Shown piece by piece: positions 47,735 through 60,000 of a stretch of DNA of 64,000 nt. A program made the position numbers and the translations under genes. Source of the DNA: Hyperoplus lanceolatus (lineage: Eukaryota; Chordata; Actinopteri; Uranoscopiformes; Ammodytidae); contig CM049395.1 in NCBI GenBank assembly GCA_026929865.2, forward strand, positions 31,113,501 to 31,177,500, written 5' to 3'. Position 1 is the stretch's first letter, and each line of letters opens with the position of its first letter. Under the pieces are notes generated by a model. The model did not search any database and was not told the origin of the DNA. It saw only the letters and a list, made by a program, of their open reading frames with translations.

Positions 47735-49925
47735 ACACACACACACAGCAGCAACAGCTGCTCAAGGTCACATGGTTTTTTCCATGGTATTTGTAGATGG
47801 GGGTTATTACGTATTTCCGACATGACTGGATGCTTTCAATTCGAGCGACTCCATTCTTTGTGACCTGTGGGCAGCATCCAAATGCCTGCTAAACTAATAA
47901 CATTCCCATCAGCTTCATCTGTACTTTGTATTAAGTGCTGATGAACAAATGTCCGCTATGCTAAACTACGATTATATGGAAAACCTTTCTGAATACCTCA
48001 CATTATAGCCATTACAGCCTCACTGAGCACCTATAACGAGGCTGCAGATATTGGTCTTGTGTAGCCTATATGGGTGCCGTGTGCAGTTTTCTAATTCACA
48101 AAGAGACATGTTTACAACTGTGTGTCCTTGAGGCCATTTCCTTCCCTATAAAACATTTGCAAAGTAGAACTTTCAATGCTGGGTTTCTTTGCACATTCCT
48201 GCAACTATGTGCCGTTATAAAATATAACACTGGGGGCCATGCAAACTATGAACAAATCAGGATCCTGTTGTTAAAATATTACTCCATAGCCTCACTACTG
48301 GTCAAATGGTTTCTGTAATTTTTGATCCCCAGTTCAGCCAAACTGATTTAAAAATTGTTTTGATGTAAAAGAGATCGACTTTTGCATTTACTGAAAACAG
48401 TGATACTATGCATCAGACCTCTAGCATTATGGCTATAGACAAGGAGGTCCATTAAAAATGTGTGTGGAAATCATGTTTTCTTTAAACTGTAAAACATTTA
48501 TGCAAATGAAAATGCACCAGCTCTCGGCTCCTTTTAGGCCAATTACTGTGGGTTACTGTCAAAACTCCCCCAGACTGATGGATGGATTATAGGTTGAAAG
48601 AACCCCACAAAAAGAAGTACTGAAACATAAAGTAACTTTATTATCAGAAAACCAACAATCCATACTAGATTGAATCATTGACCGATGATTGATCAATCGT
48701 TTTAGGGACATCACCTTGGGCTCTAAGTTGTGATTGGTGTATAAAACTTTTAATTGACCAAATGAATTAATCAAAAATGACACTGAAAATTAGTTTCATC
48801 CCAATTAAGATGAAAAATATATCGATTGTAATAATAACTTATCCTGTCCTCCATCATGTACTGTATGTGAATGGGGTGGACAGAAACCTTTAAACCTAAT
48901 TAACTGCAATGTAATGTATCAGTAAGTACAACTTCGAAAACACATCCATAACCCCAATATTGTTTAAATAGCTGACCATTATAATCTTCTAAATTGTGCT
49001 TTTCTGCAATGCCGTTGTCCTTGATTGAGACAGATTGTATGGATGTACATAATGAACTGGTAACTCAGTAAATGTGTCCTCCAACCCAAAGACGTTACAA
49101 ACATACCTGCGGACTCTTTACTTTCACATTGCAGCTCGCCTTACAGTCATTGCACATCACATCCAGTGCATGTGTGTGTATTCACATAAGTGTGTGTGTG
49201 TATGATGCTTGGTATGTCAGGTCCAGAATGGGCTCTGGAGCATGGCATCCTCTTTATCGATGTATGGCCCTGACTGCAGAGGAGCTGAGGGACAGATCAA
49301 TAGCGCCTGCTGAATTATTAATCACACGTTCCCTTCAAACCACACCCAGAAGAAATGCTGGAAATCTTTAAGGCGTGCCATTAAAATGTTAACAACTCAT
49401 TAGATTACTGACAATGAAACAGATTGCACGTCATTCCAGCAAGTTCTTTTTTTAACCATGTCAATCAATCTTTCTCTGCTCAATGATATGATCTTACATT
49501 CAAAGCAAGTATCTGTGATTTGTTGTGTGTTTGAGCCCCTCTCAAGCAGAAATCAATAGAAAAAAACGGATTATTGTAAGCCAAGCATGTGAAGGGTGGG
49601 AGAGAAATGCTTAACCGGCCCTTTTGTTGGTTCAGCATTGTTACTGAAATCTCCAATTGGGAAAAACAAGACTTCTAAGCAGTATTGAAGAAAGGGCAAG
49701 AAAGAGACATTACATGGGTCATAGCTGTGGATAGTGATGTTGATATGCAGGTATTACACACAGGAACTACACTGGTTGACACTACAACATTATATGACGG
49801 CCCACTCATGATACATCTGCCTCCATTACTCAGTGGATATTGTTTGCTCTGCCGTTTTCCCTGCCAGCATATTGTGTGTACGTGAGGAGAATGTTACTGC
49901 AGATAATATTATACCTGTGGGTTCT

Positions 49926-49979
<54 letters not shown>

Positions 49980-52900
49980 GAAGGGTCTTTTATATTGCTG
50001 CTCAGCTCCCTGGCAGCCTCCTCTTTGTTGCAGCTATCATTCATGTCTGTCTCTGCGTGTCTTTTTCCGCCTACTGTAAACGCCCGTCACGCTCTGTGAA
50101 CACCCACTAACCCTGTAGGTGAGGGTTTGTGGAGAAATCAAGTATAATGTCACATGTGACGTGAACACTCCCTTTATTCATGAGCTACTGTAAAGCAAAA
50201 GTCTTGTAAATTGTTAAGTGATGCTGGTGGTTGTGTGGCTCTTGGGATGAAAAGGTCAGTCTGCCAGATAGCAGTGTCTCATCAACTATCTGGTGGATTG
50301 GAATGAAATATGGTGATACTCATGTTTCCCAGAGGATACATCTTTGTGTGATTCTCTGACCAGCGCCACCATTCATGTTCCAGATTAATTGTAATATCAT
50401 CAAGCATGATGAACAGGTTCAAATGTTGTTTTTTACTAAATACCTAATGATATTTACTAGCCTCAGTTTGATAAAGTGTTTATATAATGATCAAATCTAA
50501 GCACGTTAACAGGATAAATTAACATGGGGATGAAGAAAAATGGAGACAATTGAAAAAAAGGTGTTAACCTGACAAAGTTAGAAAAACCTTCTGAGTGGTC
50601 AGTTTAACTAATGTTAGAAGAAATGGTTGGAATCAATATCATAATATTAGCAGTGGTTGACTTTAATGTATATCATTGGACACATTTTTACCTCAAGCTA
50701 TTTATTCAGGTAAAAGTATTTAGTAAAGTGAAGTCATAATACAGTCCTCTCATAATACAATTCCAGTGGAAGACAATAAACAATTATATTGAATTATTGC
50801 CACAGAGCTTTATGGCCATGCACTATTTACAACATCCCCCCTGAGAGCTTTCTGATGTGAGAAGGTTTTGTTTATCAGCTATCAGTCAGCAGTCCACTGA
50901 CTCTTTATTAATTGCAGTGTGTGGGCAGCAGCTGCTTTCATACAGATCATTACTGCCACCCTCCTCCTTCTCTCCTGGGACCAAACCTGATCTTTCATGT
51001 TGCCAGCCTGTCGCTGGCCCTCGTTATTCAATCAGGAAACTGGTCTCCACTGAGCATGGGAGATGCTGCAGACCGACACACTAATGGAAATACAGTGATG
51101 GATGAGAGATTACCTACAGCATGTGTCATACTGTATCAGTTTCATCATGACGCAATGAACATAGGAGTACGTCACAATGCACAGTTCCTTTGGGAATCTG
51201 TGAGCGTCTTCAAGGAGTTTAAAATAGACAGTGAAGGGTTTTGAGGGTTCCTGTGACCATAAATCAATTTTTATTATCGACCGTAATGCAATTTAAGTTT
51301 GCAGTTTGTTGTTTTTATACTATTCATGGACATAACTTTTTCAGCAAAAGCCATTGAATTGAATTTAAGTTCTGGACATCTCTATATACTCGTAGATGTT
51401 ATTGTTTCTGGCAAGTTCGCCTATTCAGCGTATTCAAATTGTGTACCAATACACAAGTCATTAAATAGCAAATTGTACATGCTGTTTGGCTTGATGTGAA
51501 AGAAAACAACATCAAAAGATAATTGCAGTTTTGGACCAAATTGTTTATTGTCTTATTTAGTTGTCTTGTTTAAAATAGCACAATGCAAGGATTCCCATTG
51601 GCACACTATTTGTTTGGCTGCACCGCAAAAAGAAGAACAAGTTGTTCTTTTTCTTGGTCTTCTGCATTTTTGACAAAGTAGCAACAAGACCTCCAGTTGG
51701 TCAATACACATGTCAACAGAACTAAGCGACATGTCAACAATAATTAATTTAGCGATCATAACTTCATGGTCATTTCATGTGCGTTATTTTGTAATGAATT
51801 GTTTCAGATGTTACTTTTCCTGGAAGCCCATCACATCTATTTCTATTTCCTAAAATGCCTTTTTACCTCTACTTAATGAATATATATATGGCTGCATTGA
51901 ACGGATGCTAAGCACAATACTGATAGTGCAAGGTTAAAAACAGTAAAAGAGGAAGTTGAACGATTTGCACCCTTTACTGAAATCCAACATGCCTTTTGGT
52001 CTGCATTGTATTCTGCTCCATGTCATGCTGATGTGATTGTAATTATTTAATACTGGATGTAAGATTTATGAACAGTGGTTCAAAATGGAATATTTCCAAA
52101 TTAGCTTCTGATCTTTGATCCTGAGAAATTAACACTAAATATGGATTTTATGAATGATGCTTTGAATGATTAATGTCATGATCTTAAAAGAAAATAGTCA
52201 TCAAACTCAACATACAGTATTGTGCAGGATTCTCCTTTAACTGCCCATCTGTTCTCTTCAAACTTCCACATATGCCTCAGGCAGATGACATCTTAACCCG
52301 TCTCAACCCCTTCACCCCTCCCTCTTGTCTAAATTGCCCTGACTTGTCCATGCGTTGTGAATCTGGCTATCTGTGTATTGAGGGAGATTAGTGTGTGTCA
52401 TACACACTAGCTCTCAGGAGGCAGAGCAGGGCCTTCAGGAAGGCTGCGTCCTTCAGCACATATGCCACCCAACAGGGAGGTCACTGCCATTTTGGCCGCT
52501 TAAGCTTCTACATTTTGGCAGCACAGACTGGATTAAAATGCTCAGTGTAATGTTTCTGCAACAAACATTTTACTATGAGATGAGAAGCATATCAAAAATG
52601 TCACTATGGCTTAAAAACTATTTCCATTTGAATGCAGGGATGATCAAAGAAACCTTTTAGGATAAAAAAAAGACGTTTTCTATCCTGCGTCTTTATCCGT
52701 GTTGCTAATGAGCTTGACAGCTCCGGCTTTTTCTATTTTAAGATCAAAATGCAAGTTTAGATCGACAACGTGAACACCAAAGTAAGAATTGATTCAGAAT
52801 CTACCACGCATATCATCAATCTCAGACTAAACCATTTATAAGCACAGATAAACTACCGACCGTTCATCTGATATCATTCTATACAGTAAGTGGACGTCAG

Positions 52901-53970
52901 TTGGTCCTGTTTGATCACAAAAGCCATCCCACCTTCTCCTCCCTGCAGTTTTTCCTTTTTTAGTTCTCTGTGGCTGAGCCTGTCAGCCATGATGACAGTG
53001 CACACACCACCAGCCGCAAATTAGTATTCAAGGCACAGGCGAGGAGGAGTAGCAGCATAACATTATAGGCAGGCAAGCAAATCCTGTAAACACATTGTGA
53101 GAGGTTTTCCTGAAAAGTAAATAACCTGAGGGTATTTATTATCCCCTATGAGCATTACTATAAAGAAAATAGCCACTAGAGGACGACGACTTCAAAAGGG
53201 ACTGACATTTTACTGCCTGGATCTGATCAATATTCCAAAGTGACCTCTGCATGCCAAAAGCAACACAGTTGTTTCATCCCTCCGCATCATACACCAGCTG
53301 ATCTGTGACTGCATTTGTTTCCCAGGTGCTTAATCGAGACCCATTCAGATTTATATTCAGTGTAGAAACCAATACAACGTAAAATGACATTCTTTCTTGT
53401 ATGAGCAAGATGAAATGCTTACATTAAGAGCCATATTTTAATTGGCCGCACAATGTCTCACACAGCTTCTCATCATGGCGCACGTACTTCCACAATTTAT
53501 ATGCTATTAGCCTTTCCACATCCAAAGCAACTTCTCCCCCACCTCCCGGGGAAAACATTGATTCCTGCCTCGGCTCAGTAATTTTTACTCAAACCACTGA
53601 AGTCAATAAGAGCCTATGGATTTTTACAGGCTAAGGAATGCAGCACTTCAGATCAATTTCCACCTGCACGCTGATTTCCAGCAAAATGCCAAATTCTTGA
53701 AGATCCTTAATTTTTCTCCTCACAGAATTGGGCTGATGATGTTGGTTTTATCGTTTTTTATGTCACTAAATCAATTTCAAAACATCAAAATGAACAGTGG
53801 ATGTATCCATTAACATGTATTTTGTGTGTATACACCGCCTGATCTCTGATCTCTATCAATAACACATCAGTGAGTCACACTGTTGCACTAGGTGACATGT
53901 TGCCTCAACACCATGGACACAGAGTTTATTTATACTACATACACATTTAAATACATTTCTATATATACTG

Positions 53971-54053
<83 letters not shown>

Positions 54054-57000
54054 ACGTGTGTGTGTGTGTGTGTGTGTGTGCGCGTGCACGTGTATGTATT
54101 TGTAACTGTATTTAAATATATTTTGTTGAGAGACAGTCATTGCCAGTTTTAATTTTTTCGTGGGATTTGGTGACAATAGAAAGATAGTAAAAAGTAGCAC
54201 CAGCCTTATTCTTTTAAAACAGGATCAGAAAACCAGACTTCTGCGAGAGCTGCTGCCATTTTGTATGAGGATGTTTCTTGATGTTAGCCTGTTTGAAATA
54301 TGTGCCTCAGGCAACATGGCCTTTTAAATCTGCCCACTGTCAGTGGGGTTCAGTCAATCTTGTTCACGGCATGAAAGTTCATAACCCCACTCCACAAAGG
54401 CCTCAATTTACTGTCTTCAGATCTATTAAGTAGGGAAAGGCATTACTCTTGTTCTTGTGTATTTGCTTGCTGCTGTCAAATAGCAAAGTATGCAGGCATC
54501 AAAGTATCCATGTTTTTATAGATACAATACAATGACTGACTGTATCAAACCTCAGAGGAAAATGCAAAGCATCGTTTACCTCAAAATGTATCACAGCTGA
54601 AACTAGCTGAGTCCAGTTAAACTGTGTTAGACTGCAAGTCATGTATAATCCGTATGTCATAGATATTACATTACTTAAATGGGAAAAACTGAACAGGTTG
54701 ATATTGTCTCTGTTTGTCAGAAGTATCTATAGACTTAGACAAATCTTCCAAACTACTGTAATACAATCCTGTAGTTGTGCGTGCGTGCTTGTGCTTGTTG
54801 CTTCAGCAGGCAGATGACTGCAGCAGTCTGTCTTTGATCCCGAGGGACCCACTTTGTAAGCTTTAGGCCGCTGCACACCTCTCTGTTCATGTCCATCTCT
54901 GTGTTTCCCCGCTGAGTTTACTGCAGTGTGTTTCAAGATTGTGGCTTGATAAGCTATCAGTGTGTTTGAGCTCTGAGAGGCAAAGTGAACAGGTTTGAAC
55001 CAGAAATTAAATATGGAGCCAGAGTATCATCAACAGCACCGCTTGGCACCTGACTGCATTAAAGCGTGTGTATAAGCATGACAGGAAAAATTCTACCTGA
55101 TAAGTCCTTTATTTTTGTCTTTTGTTTTTATGCCACAGATTGCATTTTAATCTCATAGTACACAAATGCTTGTCTGTTACAAATAGCCTTCTCATCATCT
55201 ATATTCACTGGCCTATTCAACTCACGAATGTTTTGATTTTTTACTTTGGCTTGAAATTTAATTTCTTGAAGACGTCCCATGGGGAAAGCCTATTCATCTC
55301 ATTCTTCCACACTGCTGTCACAGCAACACTTTGTCATGCAAATGAATGTATGTAAATCCCCATTTACAGATGAATCCTTGTTAAGTATGCACCTGCACAT
55401 GGCCAAGAAATCTGTCAACTCTGCAGAAACTGGGTCTCTCTTATACTAATCTCCCTAAAGGTAACCATGCTACTTAAGAGCATGTACGTTTAGCAAGTTT
55501 TTTTCTTTATTTTTTTCATCTTTACATTTATTTTTTATATTGTAGCATGGTGCAAGACTATTTAGAAGCCAAAACATTGTATAGCCTATGCCTATATTGC
55601 ACTGGATTACAAGGCATACAATACAATTAATAAATACATATATATACATGATTAATTTATGTATAAATATGTGACTAAACTGAAATATTACTCAATTATC
55701 CTGCAGACAATGCCAAATGTGTAGAGAGCCAGGCGTGTACTGAATTACTGCATTAAACCGAACATAGAACACAGAAGGGTTACCGGGGGAAAAAACGGTC
55801 CGACAACGCCACCTAGGTTTTGTCAACAGGTCCTAGGCCTGTTGACAAAACCTAGGTAGGGTAATCTGTTCAGTTAGATACAGTAATTCATTAAACGGCT
55901 TGCCCTCGACACAGATACATGCCTGTACAGCCAGAATTAAAAATTGGACCACGGCAGACCACCAACAGGAGAAACATTATGCCCTTTCACTATGTCTACT
56001 CAGGCTAGAAACACGAATGATGATCTCAACTGGTAATCTCTGCCTTTCCAGCAGCACTGAGCAAAGCCTCAGCAAAAGCTCTCTCTATGCTCCAGTACAA
56101 TTAACACATCAGGAGGGAGAGGGATACAGCAAAGGTGTAGGAAATGGATAATGAAAAAAGAGTGTCGTGACTGTGGTAGGGAGGGCAGACAGTTCAGACT
56201 GCAGTGTTGTAGAATAAATCTGTGACAGAGGTGAGACAGAAGGACAGGGTTTAAATGTTGGTGATAATGGTTATTCGTCAGAAAGTGTTAATTAATGGAG
56301 AATGTTGAATTATTCATACAGTTGCTGCCAGGAAAAGCTTGAATTCTAAAGGCTAAATTGAATCTTAAGGCTGCTGCATTTTAAAGATGGCAGGAAGGTT
56401 ATAATTATTCCATCGGAAAGGCACCGTAGAGATCCGTAGGGAAAACATGGTAAAGTGTAGGTGTGTGCTGTTAACAGAAAGCTGAGATCAAGAGGAGGCT
56501 GTGGATCTCTGCACCCTGTCGGTTATGTGAAGATGACGTAATGTCTTTCAAACCACAATTGGCAAGTGTTTGGCCTTGTACCTAACATTAAAGATTTGCA
56601 ACTTGCACTTGAAACATTTTGTGAAGCATTTTTGCTTGCTGTCATGCCGAGAGATAAATGATGATACATGCAACAGCCTCTACAGCTAGCAGCATCAAGA
56701 CTAGAAACAGCTAGCCCGGCTGTCTCAAACACAATACAATCTCAACAGTTGAAGAATGTCTTCTATGGCTCTGGGGGGTGGCACAGAATTGGAAAGACAC
56801 GTCCAAAATCCAGGCAAGGAGGGCCAAACTAAATAATGCTATCGGTTAAATTACGAGGAATGAAGGTTTGCTTTTAAATGAAGACATCCCAGGCTCTGTT
56901 ACTACAATTTTGACTCTTTGCCAATGGAGTTGGCTGTAATTTATAGTATGTATGTATGTATTTTTAGTTGGTTAGACACAGCTTTTTATTTTGTAATAGT

Positions 57001-60000
57001 TGTATATTGCAAACATATACTCACAATACTGATGCCAACAAAAACATGTGCTTATTTCTACTCTTTACATAACACTGCCAGTCAAAGAGCTGTGTGGGAG
57101 GATATATCCTACTGCCTTTTTTTAAAACTAGCAAATCTGTTTGTTTGACCCCACTAAGCTACAGTAAATGCTAAACAGTTATTATAAATGCGGGTGACAC
57201 AAGTGTTTCCTTTGTAAATACTAAGCGGTGACCCAGAGAGCAGTCACATTCACAGCAGTAACATCCCGGCCAGATCCACATTAACACTGGCTCCATTCAC
57301 TTCACCACACAGGGACCGATCTTGTATTCCCACTGCAGATAGTGTTCAGTCTCACATTTAGGCCTTATTGATCCCCCCTCTAGACATGCAGCCTGCATGC
57401 AAGAGCCTGATCAATACAGGCTGCATCAACTCAAAATCCCCAGGAACCATCTCGTGCATGTATGGAGTAAGAGGACAAAAGACACAAAGAGAAGGAAGGA
57501 AATTTTGTTGTGGGATTGTGACAGAATGAATGCTATCGGATCTGCTTTGTGTCGGTTTCTCACCGTAGTCAACTCTGCAGACTTGCTCCATGGGAACATA
57601 CTGTACATGTGCAAAGATATGATGGGCAGGTAGCAACACCTTAAAGGTGGAGTCAGCCATATATCAGAGATAGCCTGTTGATATTTGAACTGAGTTGACC
57701 ACGAAATCAAATACGCCCCTCCTTTCCTGCTTCTTCAGAGGCTCCGCCCCCAAAAGTGCCTTGCCTGGTAACAGAAGTCGTCAGTAACTACCTGTCCAAT
57801 AGCATTATTGTTACTGACGTCACAAAGGCCTCCTGTATTTGATTGGTTGGATAAGTGTTGGCGGTCTCTGTCCGACTCCCTTTTTTATACATACCTGTTT
57901 ACGGAGTCTGTGCTGTGTAGGGGAGAACGGGGGAATCTGAGGCATCGGGTAATGTGAGCCACCCCCTGTATCTAGGCAACGGAAAATATTTGTGGTCATG
58001 TGAGATAAATGTTTTCAAGCCCCTCTCATTTCCCCTTGGTCCTGAAAGAGAGGATCTCATGGTGCTGTGGTAAGCATGTTTTTTTTCACCAAAATAGGTA
58101 TTTTGCATGTAAAAGTAAATGTTCTTGCTGTCAACTTAATCAACTGTTGTGCCAAAGCAAATGTATTCACGTAGAAAAACTTCTATCATACGTGTTGATG
58201 AACTACCAACATATAAAAACCATGTGATGATATTAGCTAAAGATTAGCCTGAAATGCTAAGATAATAGTTTTTTCTCAAATTGTGGTGGTGGGGGAAAGT
58301 GAGCCAAATGCTGTGGGGAAAGTGAGACACTGTCTCACTTCACCCCACCATGAGGCACAAGTTAAGTTTAGTCTTAAACATATTTTAATGTAATATTACA
58401 TAACATATGTTTTATTTTAATGTCATACACATTGTAGAAAAGCCATCCTGTGTTCTGAGTCCCAGGCTGTTCTCGTCTTTCTCATCTTTCATTTGAATCT
58501 TATTAAAACCTAATTATAATATGTTGTATTTAGAAAATGTGTTTAGAAAACTTGCTCTTTTACTAGTCCGACATTAGTTCTGGAATGTGTGGCTAGCTTT
58601 CAGGATTCTAACTGTTACAATATGTGTTCTTATGGTAGTTTCAAAGTGTAAAAAGTAAGTGCATCAGTTTACCCCCTTGATTTTTCTGGTCTGTCTCAGT
58701 TCACCCCACAGCTGGGGTAAAGTGAGCCACATGACAACTTTTTTTAAAACAATCATATTTTCACTGACCTGTGTCTTGAAAAAAATCTGTTAATGCCCAT
58801 TTCTATGAAACATCCTGAATTAATGGGAAATGGGTACATTTGAGTGATAAATCATTTTAGCTTGCTTAGAGGGGAGCAAATGTAAAAAGTGTCTCAGATT
58901 ACCCCGTTCTCCCCTATATACAGCAGACATTTTTTCCAGAGCATACACAGTACGGACAGGTAGTGGACCGTGAGGAGATTTTGCTGGTTATCGTAAAGTT
59001 TTTTGGATTGGGATTGCTGAAATCCCTCCAGCTAGATGATGCCATCATAACTCTCCAAGCAACAACAAGAAATTGACGCTCATGGACGCATGTCACACAG
59101 GCAACTTGTAAATGCTGCAAAATACAGTAAAAGTACAAATTCAATGACCACAGACTGACCTTGGACTTGTGAGGAAAACTGAGCAGTGTGTCTGGTCTCA
59201 AACAGCTGCAGCTCCTTGTTCAGGTCACACACCGTCAGATCGACTTTCCAGGAACGCAAAGCTGTTAAGAAAAGAGCGGCTTGAATAATGATCATCGATG
59301 GAGGAACTTACTGTACACAACATTTCCCCTCAAGTATCAGGCAACAGGCCTTAAGGTTTAAAGAACCGTTAAATGAAGTTTCTTGTTTTCCTTAAATTTT
59401 GCCTTGATAAGTATTCAGCTTCAACAGCACATTTTCCTCAATACAGAGTAAGGAAAGTTTTGACAGTGCATCCTTATGTCCAAACTAACTACCTGCATGC
59501 ATGAGAACAGTCAACAATCAATCACATTTTGAACCTCTAATCCAATCACTCACTGCACAGTATCTATAGAAATGATGTATTAAAAAGGTACATTAAGTAG
59601 TAATAGCCATGACACATTCCTCCCACATTTTACAACTTACGCATGACTCACGGTTGTTTGTCAAAAACATTAAAATATACACAGATCAAAAGATATGTTC
59701 ATGAATTTGGATTCCAATACAAAATGTGATATAAAACTTAAACTAGCCTTTCTGAGTAACACTTTAAAATAAGGATACATTAATAACTATTAGTAAATGC
59801 TTAGTTAATGCTTGATAAGCATTATTTAAGTATTAATTAACCGTTATGCTAAGTTGATGCTTAACTAAACATTAGTTAACTAGTTCATGCTTAACCAACC
59901 ATTAACTAACCGTTAATAACTAAACATTATTATTTTCATAGTTCATGCATTAACTAAGCATTAATAGCGTTAAGTAAGCATTAACTATCAGTTAATGGAT

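Larger units (their letters stand above)
36762..59159 (-). other. map1a: MAP1A intron 2, 22.4 kb
   Basis: A non-coding interval between exons 2 and 3. No convincing coding exon was found on either strand. Contents listed separately are an AT-rich TATCGATA repeat, a SINE piece, a piggyBac remnant, a hAT element, TIR elements, hairpins, several (TG)n tracts and a candidate internal first exon at 46177-46300. The stretches 37000-39850, 44050-46150, 46330-47700, 47750-49920, 50430-53970 and 54090-55800 show only AT-rich unique-looking sequence with no feature I can support. Confidence 0.7.

Noticed and set aside
53856-54200. Open frames rich in Thr-His or Cys-Val dipeptides
   Set aside because: They are translations of the (TG)n tract and its complement, not genes. 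The same holds at 47546-47863 and 49826-50099.
57643-57917. Possible older MITE beginning TTAAAGGTGGAGTCAGCC
   Set aside because: The start resembles common fish repeats, but no matching right end was found on the far side of the TA-flanked element, so the boundaries cannot be supported.
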